NCBI GenBank assembly: GCA_963806455.1
Contig: CAWDXZ010000002.1
Span: 248,001-312,000 of the forward strand
DNA length: 64,000 bases
Direction of reading: 5' to 3'
Origin: Bog-756 sp963806455
GTDB taxonomy: Bacteria > Actinomycetota > Acidimicrobiia > Acidimicrobiales > RAAP-2
The notes under the pieces are model-generated. The model had not been told where the DNA came from and did not search any database. It saw only the letters and a program-made list of their open reading frames with translations. Positions 39,490 to 47,632 of the stretch are shown here, one piece after another. Position numbers and translations under genes: made by a program. How positions within the stretch are numbered: position 1 is the first letter of the stretch; each line of letters starts with the position of its first letter.

Positions 39490-39924
39490 TCAGCCGCCAG
39501 GGGGGCGGTAGACGACGACCGGGGACGCGGCCTGGGAGATGCAATGCTGGCTCACCGAACCCATGAGCAGCCCGGCGAGCTCGCCATGGCCACGGCACCC
39601 GACCACCAGGAGGTCGGCGTGACGAGAGGCTTCCACCAGGACCTCGGCCGGGTGGCCCTCGACCGTGCGGGCCCGGACCGACACGGATGGGAACTCCTCG
39701 GCGAGCGGGGCGACGATCTGGTCGAGCAGCGCCCGGGCGTCCTGGGCCGGGTCGAAGCCGGCCGGGATAGGGATGGCCGTACCCAGGCTCATCGGCCACT
39801 GCCAGGCCATCATGGCATCGACGCTGGCGCCGGTGAACGCGGCCTGCTCGAACGCCCACCGCAGGGCGGCGATCGAGGTGTCCGACCCGTCCACCCCGAC
39901 CACCGTCTTCGTCGGGCGGGTCAT
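39490..39924 (-). CDS. Universal stress protein (UspA fold)
   Basis: 144 aa from ATG 39924, overlapping the deacetylase stop (ATGA). VVGVDGSDTSIAALRWAFE opens the fold, and GCRGHGELAGLLMGSVSQHC gives the ATP-binding GxxG-x9-G(S) motif, followed by SPVVVYR. Helps survival under stress; cotranscribed with the histone-deacetylase-like gene. Confidence 0.93.
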   Translation of the reverse strand: MTRPTKTVVGVDGSDTSIAALRWAFEQAAFTGASVDAMMAWQWPMSLGTAIPIPAGFDPAQDARALLDQIVAPLAEEFPSVSVRARTVEGHPAEVLVEASRHADLLVVGCRGHGELAGLLMGSVSQHCISQAASPVVVYRPPGG

Positions 39925-40949
39925 CGACCCGGACCCTCGAGGGCCGCCCGCCACCGGTCGCTCAGCCCCTGGACGTAGGCCCGGTCGGGTCCACCCTCGG
40001 TCACCGGCTCGGTGGGCTCGGCCGCCCCGACCAGGGCGCCGATGGTGGCCGAGGTCGAGGTGCGCAATGCGGCCAGGTCGTAGCCGCCCTCGAGAAAGAG
40101 CAGCAGACGCCCCGGCCCTGGCGCGTAGGCCCCCACCCGCCGGGCCAGGTCGGCGAAGTCCCCGCCCGAGAGGTCCAGATCGGCCAACGGGTCGGCCCGG
40201 TGGGCGTCGAACCCTGCCGAGACGAGCACCCAGGTGGGGCGGAAGGAGGCCACCGCCGGATCGACCATCAGCTCGATGGCCAGACGTAGCGCTTCACCCG
40301 TGGATCCCGGGGGCAGGGGCACGTTGACCGTTGTCCCGAGGGCGGATGGGCCGCCGACGTCCTCCACCCGTCCGGTGCCCGGGTAGCAGGGCCACTGGTG
40401 CGTGGAGACGTAGAGGACCCGGGGATCGTCCCAGAAGAGCTGCTCGGTGCCGTTGCCGTGATGGACGTCCCAGTCGACGATGAGCACCCGTTCGCCCTCG
40501 GCCGCCAACGAGGCGGCGGTGACGGCCACGTTGTTGAGGAGGCAGAACCCCATGGCCCGGTCGGCCAGCGCATGGTGCCCCGGAGGCCGTGCGGCGACGA
40601 AGGCCGCCGCGGCAGACTGGGCGCGGAGCGTGTCGACGGCGACCAACCCGGCTCCGGCGGCCTGCTGGGCCGCGTCCCACGAGGCCGACGTGGCATAGGT
40701 GTCCGGATCGAGGGCCCCGCCGCCGCTCCGGCAGAACTCCCGGAGCTGGTCGAGGTAGCGTCTCGAATGGACCAACTCGAGCTGGGCGGCGGTGGCCGGC
40801 CGGGAGTCGAGCTGGAGCAGGTCCTCGCCGAGGTGGAGGTCGGCCAGCCCGTCACGCACCGCCCCCAGTCGGTCGGGCCGCTCGGGATGGCCGCGGTGGG
40901 CGTGGTCATCGGATGCGATCGGTCCGACCACGATCAGCGAGCTCGGCAC
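39921..40949 (-). CDS. Histone-deacetylase/AcuC-family deacylase
   Basis: 342 aa from GTG 40949. ARPPGHHALADRAMGFCLLN, VDWDVHHGNGTEQLFW, STHQWPCYPGTG, SAGFDAHRADPL and FLEGGYDL contain the zinc ligands and the His pair of class II-type deacetylases. Bacterial members remove acetyl groups from proteins (AcuC on acetyl-CoA synthetase), polyamines or acetoin-related substrates. Coupled to USP downstream. Confidence 0.92.
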   Translation of the reverse strand: MPSSLIVVGPIASDDHAHRGHPERPDRLGAVRDGLADLHLGEDLLQLDSRPATAAQLELVHSRRYLDQLREFCRSGGGALDPDTYATSASWDAAQQAAGAGLVAVDTLRAQSAAAAFVAARPPGHHALADRAMGFCLLNNVAVTAASLAAEGERVLIVDWDVHHGNGTEQLFWDDPRVLYVSTHQWPCYPGTGRVEDVGGPSALGTTVNVPLPPGSTGEALRLAIELMVDPAVASFRPTWVLVSAGFDAHRADPLADLDLSGGDFADLARRVGAYAPGPGRLLLFLEGGYDLAALRTSTSATIGALVGAAEPTEPVTEGGPDRAYVQGLSDRWRAALEGPGR

Positions 40950-41205
40950 AACAGGACAGTCTGCCCGTCCCGTGCCCGGTGCGTCACGCGGCGCCGTCCC
41001 CGGTCGTCTGGAGGCACCCGCGTAAGGTGAGGAAATGTCGTTGCGGCCGATTCCCTGGTCGCTGCCGGGATGGTGACGGTCATGGTGTTCCCGGCCGTGG
41101 GGTTCTGGCGAATGCGCACGGTCGGGCCGACCGTGGAGGAGCCAAGGACCTCGTCCGCCTAGTGGCGTCTCCTCGAGGTGGGGCCGATGGGGCCGGGGCC
41201 TAAGG

Positions 41206-41880
41206 CTAGGGGGTCTCCCGCTGCACCGAGAACCAGTCGCGGGCGTCGAGGTAGGGCTTGAACGCATTGACGATGGTGTCGACGTCGGCTGCGGTCTTGG
41301 GCCGCTGGAGCTCGTACAGATGTGGGTAGTCGAGCCAGCCCGTGACGTGGTCCCAGAGCCGCACCGCCTCCTCGCCCGACGGCGGGTCGACCAGGACCGG
41401 ACCGAACAGGGCCTGGCCGTCGTCGAAGAGCAGGGTGGGTACGCCGAACCCTCCTCGGGCCCGGACCGCCTCGTGCTCGGCGAGCACCTCGTCGCCCGTG
41501 GTCGGGTCGTCGAGGGCGGCTTGGACGATGCCCGTGCCGAGCCCCATCTCGACGAGCAAGGCCTCGGCGACATCGGGTCGGTGCGGCTTGCGACCCTCCA
41601 CGTGGAGGGCTCGACCCGCCGTCTCGTACCACCGGTCGAGAAGGCCCATGTCCTTGCGCCGGAGGTAGGCACCGATGCGCATCATCGACCAGCCGTAGGA
41701 CCATTCTCGCTCCCAGGGATGCTTCTTCCCCTCGGCCCGGTTCACCTCCTCGAGGCTGAAGAACCGCCACCGCACCTCGACGCCGGCCGTGTCGCGGACC
41801 TCGCGCATCCACAGCGATGTGAGGTAGGCATAGGGGCACATGATGTCGAAGTGGAAGTCGACTGTCTCCGGTCGGCCCAC
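41206..41880 (-). CDS. DsbA-family (FrnE / 2-hydroxychromene isomerase-like) thioredoxin-fold protein
   Basis: 224 aa from GTG 41880, chosen because AGGAGG lies eight bases upstream. VDFHFDIMCPYAYLTSLW keeps only the first Cys of the CPxC motif (CPYA), and GVPTLLFDDGQALFGP is the cis-Pro and FrnE-type ending. This points to an isomerase or glutathione-like role rather than disulfide formation. No export signal. Aldo/keto reductase is the next gene upstream on the same strand. Confidence 0.8.
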   Translation of the reverse strand: MGRPETVDFHFDIMCPYAYLTSLWMREVRDTAGVEVRWRFFSLEEVNRAEGKKHPWEREWSYGWSMMRIGAYLRRKDMGLLDRWYETAGRALHVEGRKPHRPDVAEALLVEMGLGTGIVQAALDDPTTGDEVLAEHEAVRARGGFGVPTLLFDDGQALFGPVLVDPPSGEEAVRLWDHVTGWLDYPHLYELQRPKTAADVDTIVNAFKPYLDARDWFSVQRETP

Positions 41881-41974
41881 GGACGCCACCTCCTCTCGTC
41901 TTGGTCCGGCGCGCCTCTCGTCCGAGCGGGCACCCCGTCCCGGCCGGGCCCCAGCACCGTACACGCCGGTGGGG

Positions 41975-42955
41975 TCAGAAGTGCCCCAGCACGGGGTGGG
42001 GCACGTACGGCTCCTCCAGTCGCTTGACCTCTTCGTCGGCGAGCTCCAGCTCCTCGGCGGCCAGCGCGTCGGCCAGGTGCTCGGGCTTGGTGGCGCCGAC
42101 GATCGGGGCGCTGATCCCAGGGCGTTGGAGGACCCAGGCCAGGGCGACCTGGGCGGAGGATACGCCCCGCTCGGCGGCGACGTCCGCTACGCGCTCGACC
42201 ACGTCGAAGTCGGTCGGCTGGCTGTAGAGGTAGTCGGTGAAACTGTCGGTGTCCGACCGGGTGGTTCGGCGAGCCCCGCCGCGGTCCCTGTTCCCGGCCA
42301 GCACGCCCCGGGCCAGCGGACTCCACGGGATCACCCCGACGCCCTGGTCGATGCACTGGGGGATCATCTCCCGTTCCTCCTCGCGGTAGATGAGGTTGTA
42401 GTGCGGCTGCATGGAGACGAAGCGGGTCCAGCGATGGAGTTCCGCGACGTGCTGGGCCTTGGCGAATTGCCAGGCGAACATGGAGCTCGCCCCGATGTAG
42501 CGCGCCTTGCCGGCGCGCACCACGTCGTGCAGCGCCTCCATTGTCTCCTCGATCGGCGTCCTGGGGTCCCACCGGTGGATCTGGTAGAGGTCCACGTAGT
42601 CCATGTTCAGCCGGGCCAGCGAGGCGTCGATGCCCGAGAGGATGTGCTTGCGGGAGAGACCCGCACCGTTCTCGCCCGGCGTCATGGGCATGAAGACCTT
42701 GGTGGCCACCACCAGCTCGTCCCGGCTGAGGTACTTAGGCAGCAGCCGCCCGGTGGCCACCTCGCTGGCCCCGCCCGAATAGGTGTCGGCCGTGTCGAAG
42801 AACGTGATCCCGCCCTCGACCGCCGCCCGTACGATCGGTTCGGCGTGGTCCTCGTCCAGCACCCAGGGACGGTCGCTGCCGTTGCCGAAGCTCATCATCC
42901 CGAGGCATATCCGGGACACCCTCAGGCCGGTGCCCCCGAGGTTCGCGAAGTGCAT
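41975..42955 (-). CDS. Aldo/keto reductase
   Basis: 326 aa from ATG 42955, with GGAGGA immediately upstream. GTGLRVSRICLGMMSFG, FFDTADTYSGGASE (Asp, Tyr), VVATKVFMPM (Lys) and DLYQIHRWDP (His) complete the catalytic tetrad; PIVGATKPEHLADAL is the NADPH site. Length and motifs are those of the YajO/Tas-like AKR12-type group. Substrate unknown. Confidence 0.93.
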   Translation of the reverse strand: MHFANLGGTGLRVSRICLGMMSFGNGSDRPWVLDEDHAEPIVRAAVEGGITFFDTADTYSGGASEVATGRLLPKYLSRDELVVATKVFMPMTPGENGAGLSRKHILSGIDASLARLNMDYVDLYQIHRWDPRTPIEETMEALHDVVRAGKARYIGASSMFAWQFAKAQHVAELHRWTRFVSMQPHYNLIYREEEREMIPQCIDQGVGVIPWSPLARGVLAGNRDRGGARRTTRSDTDSFTDYLYSQPTDFDVVERVADVAAERGVSSAQVALAWVLQRPGISAPIVGATKPEHLADALAAEELELADEEVKRLEEPYVPHPVLGHF

Positions 42956-43076
42956 GGTCTCCTCCATCGGTACGGGAACGGGCCCTTCGCCCCGGGCCCG
43001 TCACGCCTGTGTCGTTCCCTCTCGCCGACCTTAGGCGGCCACCGTCCAAGGCGGCCCATCCCAGCGCCGACGTCCG

Positions 43077-43103
43077 GGAACCACCCATGTTCTCAGGAAC
43101 CAC
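43077..43103 (+). promoter_or_regulatory. Direct repeats GGAACCAC upstream of the MacA-like operon
   Basis: GGAACCAC occurs at 43077-43084 and 43096-43103, 19 bases apart, in the 274-bp divergent gap before 43230. The first extends to GGAACCACCCA, the same 11 bases found at 19353 before the ECF sigma gene. It could be an ECF-sigma -35 or an activator site; no clear -10 is seen. Confidence 0.3.
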
Positions 43104-43229
43104 ACAGGTGACTGTTTCCTGACATAGAGGTTCGCGGGCTTCGATGGACCAGCCTCTTCCGGTCGCCAGCAGGGCCGCGCCCGAGAGGCCTCATGGGGGC
43201 CAGCCCCCCGGCGGTCGACAACGAGCGAG

Positions 43230-44522
43230 GTGTCAGTGGGAACCGGGTCCAGGTCGTGGCTCACCAAAAAGCCGGCCATCGCCGCCGCCGTGGGTGTGGC
43301 CCTGTGCGGCGCCGGGGTGGGCATCTGGCTCGCCACCGGCAGCTCGGGAGCCTCGCCGCTGGTCAGCTCCACCACCTCGGTCCAGACGGTGACGACGGGG
43401 ACCATCACGAGGACGGTGTCGTCATCGGGCACCGTCGAACCGGCCAACCAGGCCAATCTCGACTTCGCCGTCTCCGGGCGGGTCACCGCGGTCGACGTGA
43501 GTCCGGGGCAGACGGTGGCGATCGGCCAGACGCTGGCCACCGTGGACGACTCGACCCTGTCCGCGGCGCTGGCCCAGGCCCAGGCATCACTGGCTAACGA
43601 TCAGGCCCTGCTCTCCGCCGACCAGGACAACGGCGCCTCGACGGCCCAGATCACGTCGGACAGCGCGGCCGTGGCTTCGGCCCAGATCCAGGTCACCTCG
43701 GCGCAGACCTCGCTGGCCGACGCCACGCTGGCCTCGCCGATCGCCGGCACAGTGGCGTCGGTCGCCCTGGCCGTGGGCCAACAGGTGACCGCCTCGGGGA
43801 CGACCTCAGGAGCGGCCTCCTCGACGGGCTCCGGTGCCGGCTCGGGCAGCAGTCAGAGTTCGGTCGCGGCGTCGCCGTCCGGGGGATCCTCGTCGGGCGG
43901 CTCGTCGTCGGGCGGCTCGTCGTCGGGCGGCTCGTCGTCGGCCTCGAGCGCGTCGTCGGCGCAGGTCGTGGTGGTGTCCACGGGCGCGTACCTCGTCAAT
44001 TGCACCGTCGACAGCTCACAGGTGAGCCAGGTGAAGGATGGCAACCAGGCGAACATCACCCCGGCCGGGGGGACGGGTCCGGTCTACGGGACAGTGGGGT
44101 CGGTCGGGCTCCTGGCCTCCACCACCTCGGGCGTGGCGTCGTTCCCGGTCGTCATCGACGTGACGGGCAGCCCGGCCGGGCTCTACGGGGGATCCAGCGC
44201 CACCGTCTCCATCATCACCGAGGAGCTCTACGACGTGGTCGTCGTCCCGACGCCGGCCATCCACTACAGCGGGAACGGCACGACCGTGCTCCTCGACGCC
44301 GGTGGAAGCCAGGTGACCAGGGGCGTGACCATCGGCGCGTCGTCAGGAGGCGAGACCCAGGTCACGAGCGGCCTCGCCGTGGGGGACAAGGTCTTCGTGA
44401 CCGAGGTCAGCTTTCGCGGCAACCCGGCGGCCGGCTCCGGTCGATCGGGGTTCCTCGGTCGTTCGGGGGCAGGTGGTTTCCCGGGTGGCAGCGGTTTCGG
44501 CGGAGGTGGGTTCGGAGGATGA
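43230..44522 (+). CDS. MacA/HlyD-like membrane-fusion (adaptor) protein
   Basis: 430 aa. A basic start and a helix at about 17-36 (PAIAAAVGVALCGAGVGIWL) anchor it. VEPANQANLDFAVSGRVTAV, DVSPGQTVAIGQTLATVD and ATLASPIAGTVASVALAVGQ form the split biotinyl-lipoyl domain, with an alpha-hairpin rich in Ala/Gln. A Ser/Gly block with four SSGG-type units from 15-bp DNA repeats sits in the middle, and the C-terminus is Gly-rich. It probably couples the ABC exporter encoded next to substrates outside the membrane. Confidence 0.85.
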   Translation: MSVGTGSRSWLTKKPAIAAAVGVALCGAGVGIWLATGSSGASPLVSSTTSVQTVTTGTITRTVSSSGTVEPANQANLDFAVSGRVTAVDVSPGQTVAIGQTLATVDDSTLSAALAQAQASLANDQALLSADQDNGASTAQITSDSAAVASAQIQVTSAQTSLADATLASPIAGTVASVALAVGQQVTASGTTSGAASSTGSGAGSGSSQSSVAASPSGGSSSGGSSSGGSSSGGSSSASSASSAQVVVVSTGAYLVNCTVDSSQVSQVKDGNQANITPAGGTGPVYGTVGSVGLLASTTSGVASFPVVIDVTGSPAGLYGGSSATVSIITEELYDVVVVPTPAIHYSGNGTTVLLDAGGSQVTRGVTIGASSGGETQVTSGLAVGDKVFVTEVSFRGNPAAGSGRSGFLGRSGAGGFPGGSGFGGGGFGG

Positions 44523-45319
44523 CCACCTGCACCGGTGACGCCGGAGGTCCACGCCCGCTCGTCGACACCACCGAGGTCTGGGTGGAGGCCACCGGCCGGT
44601 ACCCGGTCGCCACCCCGGCGGTGATCGACGTCCGCGACGTGAGCAAGACCTACCGGACCGGGTCCTTCGAGGTCGAGGCGCTCAAGACGGTGACCTTCGA
44701 GATCCTGACCGGCGAGTTCGTCGCCATCATGGGCCCCTCGGGGTCGGGGAAGTCCACCCTCATGCACATCCTGGGGTGCCTCGACGTGCCGACGTCGGGC
44801 ACGTTCCGCCTGGCCGGCGAGGACGTAGGTGCGATGTCCGAGGACGAGCTGGCCCATGTCCGGAACCGGAGGGTCGGCTTCGTCTTCCAGCAGTTCAACC
44901 TGTTGGCCTCGCTCTCGGCCTGGCGGAACGTCGAGCTCCCGCTGATCTACGCCGGGGTCGATCGGACCACCCGCCGGCTTCGCGCCCTCGACGCCCTGGA
45001 GCGGGTGGGCCTCGGCGACCGCGTCGAGCATCGACCCGGGGAGCTTTCCGGCGGCCAGCAGCAGCGTGTGGCGGTGGCCCGGGCGCTCGTCACCGACCCG
45101 GCCATCATCCTCGCCGACGAGCCGACGGGCAACCTCGATTCGGTCTCGGCCCGTGAGGTCCTCGACCTGTTGGACGAGCTGCACCGGAGCGGTCGGACCG
45201 TCGTCCTCATCACTCATGACGCCGACGTCTCCGGGTCGGCTCAACGCATCATGCGGATCCGGGACGGCCGGATCCTCGACCCGGCCCCGGCCCCGGCCGG
45301 AGCCGGAGGTCCGGCATGA
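44519..45319 (+). CDS. MacB/LolD-type ABC ATPase
   Basis: 266 aa from ATG 44519 (ATGA overlap, GGAGG upstream). GPSGSGKSTLMHILGCLDVP, the Q-loop FQQFNLLASLSAW, signature LSGGQQQRVAVARAL, IILADEPTGNLDS and LITHDADVS are complete. Mechanotransmission-type ATPase working with the permease gene that overlaps its end. Confidence 0.95.
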   Translation: MTTCTGDAGGPRPLVDTTEVWVEATGRYPVATPAVIDVRDVSKTYRTGSFEVEALKTVTFEILTGEFVAIMGPSGSGKSTLMHILGCLDVPTSGTFRLAGEDVGAMSEDELAHVRNRRVGFVFQQFNLLASLSAWRNVELPLIYAGVDRTTRRLRALDALERVGLGDRVEHRPGELSGGQQQRVAVARALVTDPAIILADEPTGNLDSVSAREVLDLLDELHRSGRTVVLITHDADVSGSAQRIMRIRDGRILDPAPAPAGAGGPA

Positions 45320-46566
45320 ACGTTCTCGAGACGTTCCGTACCGGGTTGGAGGCGGTGGTCTCGCACCGTCTGCGCTCCACGCTCACCGTCCTCGGCATCA
45401 TGATCGGCATCACCGCCGTCATCCTCACCGTGGGGCTGGGCGAAGGTGCCCAGCAGCAGGTGGGCTCGGAGATCTCCTCGTTGGGATCCAACCTCCTCAC
45501 CGTTTCGCCCGGGAGCAGCACGTCGAGCGCAGGCATCCGGGGCGGTCTGGGCTCGGCCTCCACCCTGACCGCCGGAGATGCCGCCGCCCTCTCCTCGAAG
45601 ACGGTGGCACCGGACATCGCCGCCGTGGCCCCGGTCACCTCCCAATCGGAGAGCCTCCAGGCCGGGACGACCAACTGGACCACCACCGTGGTGGGCACCA
45701 ATCCGTCGTGGCTCTCGGTCCGGGGTCGATCGATGGCCGAGGGGCGGTTCGTCGCCGGCCACGACCTGAGCACCAGCGCCGATGTGGTGGTCCTCGGTTC
45801 GACCACGGCCGACGAGCTCTTCGGGTTGCGTGAGGCCGTCGGTCAGACGGTGACCGTCAACGGGCTGCCCCTGACCGTCATCGGGGTGCTGGACACGGTC
45901 GGCTCATCCGGAGGATCGGGCTCCTCCACGTCCTCCGACCAGGACGACCAGGCCGTGGTGCCCATCACCACGGCGTCGACCCAGCTGTTCGGCGGCACCA
46001 ACCGCAACGCCGTAGGGCAGATCCTCATCCAGGCCACCACGTCCTCGACCCTGTCGGCCGCCTATCAGGAGGCCGACAACGAGCTCCTCAGCCTCCACGC
46101 CATCACCACGCCGACGGAAGCCGACTTCACCATCGAGTCGCAGCAGCAGCTCCTGTCGACCGCCACGTCGGTGGACCGGACCCTGACCGTGCTCCTCGGA
46201 GGGATCGCCGGCATCTCCCTCCTGGTGGGCGGCATCGGGGTGATGAACATCATGCTGGTGTCGGTCACCGAGCGCATCCGGGAGATCGGGCTGCGGAAGG
46301 CCCTGGGGGCGACCCCCCGGGTGATCGGCCGGCAATTCGTGGTGGAGGCGTCGGTGCTCGGCCTCGTCGGCGGCCTGCTCGGAGCGGCGCTCGGGCTGCT
46401 CGGGGCCGAGATCCTTCCCCATTTCATCTCCGACCCCATCGCCGTGTCGCCGGTGGCGACGGTCGGGGCGATCGCGGTCGCCATCGCCATCGGGATGGCC
46501 TTCGGCGTCTACCCGGCCGGACGGGCCGCCCGGCTGGCGCCCATCGATGCGTTGCGGAGCGAATGA
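45316..46566 (+). CDS. MacB-like ABC permease (FtsX-domain)
   Basis: 416 aa from ATG 45316. TM1 is at about 22-42 (LTVLGIMIGITAVILTVGLG), a large extracytoplasmic MacB_PCD domain follows, and three helices near the C-terminus include ISLLVGGIGVMNIMLVSV, ERIREIGLRKALGA and AIAVAIAIGMAFGVYPAGRA. The ERxxEIGLRKALGA motif is diagnostic for this family. Likely exports peptides, lipoproteins or drugs. Confidence 0.95.
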   Translation: MNVLETFRTGLEAVVSHRLRSTLTVLGIMIGITAVILTVGLGEGAQQQVGSEISSLGSNLLTVSPGSSTSSAGIRGGLGSASTLTAGDAAALSSKTVAPDIAAVAPVTSQSESLQAGTTNWTTTVVGTNPSWLSVRGRSMAEGRFVAGHDLSTSADVVVLGSTTADELFGLREAVGQTVTVNGLPLTVIGVLDTVGSSGGSGSSTSSDQDDQAVVPITTASTQLFGGTNRNAVGQILIQATTSSTLSAAYQEADNELLSLHAITTPTEADFTIESQQQLLSTATSVDRTLTVLLGGIAGISLLVGGIGVMNIMLVSVTERIREIGLRKALGATPRVIGRQFVVEASVLGLVGGLLGAALGLLGAEILPHFISDPIAVSPVATVGAIAVAIAIGMAFGVYPAGRAARLAPIDALRSE

Positions 46567-46687
46567 TCCGTCACCACCAATGACCAACGACCACCGAGAC
46601 CCCTCCACGACAAGGAATGCCGATGACCAAGGACAAGGAATACCGATGACCCGACACCCAGGAATGCCGATGACCGGAGGAACCCGA

Positions 46688-47632
46688 ATGCCGATGACCG
46701 GACGGACCCGCCCCTCGACCCGCGGTAACGGCGCGGCCGGACCGCTCGCCGCCTCGCGCCTTGCCGTCGTCAGCCGGACGGCGGCATTCTCCGCCCTGGT
46801 GGTGGTGGCCATCGCCCTGGCCGCGTGCAGCACCTCGTCTTCGGCGTCGACCACGTCGTCCACCGCCGCCCACCCAGGAGGAGCGACGGGCGGTGCCGCC
46901 CGACCGTTCCCGGGCGCCTCGGGCACCATCGCCGCCATCAACGGGAATTCGTTGGAGGTGCAGAACCCGCGTACCGGACAGACCACCGTCACCTACACGA
47001 CGGCAACCACCTTCGACCAGACAGTGGTGGCAAACAGCGGCGATGTGACCATGGGCGTCTGCATCTCGGCCTTCGGCAAGCCTGCCACCGGATCGTCGAC
47101 GGGGGGGCGATTTGGTGTCCCGGTGACGGCGACGTCCGTGTCCATCGCCGAGCCGGTGTCGGGAAGCTGCTCGTCGGGCTCGGGCGGCTTCCGGGGTGAT
47201 GCCGCCTCCGGTGCCCCGCCGGGTGGTCCTGGGCCCGGGGGGACGTCCGGAGAACAACCGCCCGGTCCCGGCCAATTCCGAGGCCGCGTCCCCGGCCAGT
47301 TCGGGGCGGCCTCGGGACTGGTCACCGCGGTCGACGGCTCGCAGGTGACGGTCAGCGAGACCAACCGGTCGACGGGCGCCTCGACCAGCGTCGTCGTCAC
47401 CCTCACGGCCGCCACCACCTTCACGCAGCGAACGGCGGCATCGCCCTCCGACCTGGCGGTGGGCAAGTGCACCCAAGCGACCGGAACGGCCGACGCCACC
47501 GGTGCGATCACGGCACGCTCGATCACCGTCTCCACTCCGGGGGCGAACGGGTGTGCCGCCCGCCTCGGTGGGCCCGGCCGGTTCGGTGGGTCCGGCGGCC
47601 CGGGGAGCAGCACCGGATCGGCTAGTGCCTGA
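46688..47632 (+). CDS. Secreted lipoprotein with two DUF5666-like beta domains
   Basis: 314 aa from ATG 46688, chosen for GGAGGA at 46676-46681; repeated GAATGCCGATGACC sequences upstream supply several other ATGs. VVVAIALAACSTS gives a lipobox with Cys47. Two similar modules, GTIAAINGNSLEVQNPRTG with VTYTTATTFDQT and GLVTAVDGSQVTVSETNRST with VVTLTAATTFTQR, resemble DUF5666. Function unknown; it lies inside the exporter operon and may assist substrate handling. Confidence 0.75.
   Translation: MPMTGRTRPSTRGNGAAGPLAASRLAVVSRTAAFSALVVVAIALAACSTSSSASTTSSTAAHPGGATGGAARPFPGASGTIAAINGNSLEVQNPRTGQTTVTYTTATTFDQTVVANSGDVTMGVCISAFGKPATGSSTGGRFGVPVTATSVSIAEPVSGSCSSGSGGFRGDAASGAPPGGPGPGGTSGEQPPGPGQFRGRVPGQFGAASGLVTAVDGSQVTVSETNRSTGASTSVVVTLTAATTFTQRTAASPSDLAVGKCTQATGTADATGAITARSITVSTPGANGCAARLGGPGRFGGSGGPGSSTGSASA

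Noticed and set aside
41035..41076. 13-codon frame MSLRPIPWSLPGW with a GGTGAGGA ribosome-like site
   Set aside because: No downstream gene on that strand that it could lead, and no hairpin or attenuator; chance is likely.
40950..41205. 256-bp gap between the deacetylase and DsbA-like genes
   Set aside because: Short frames on both strands were read, and none has a convincing start plus family features.
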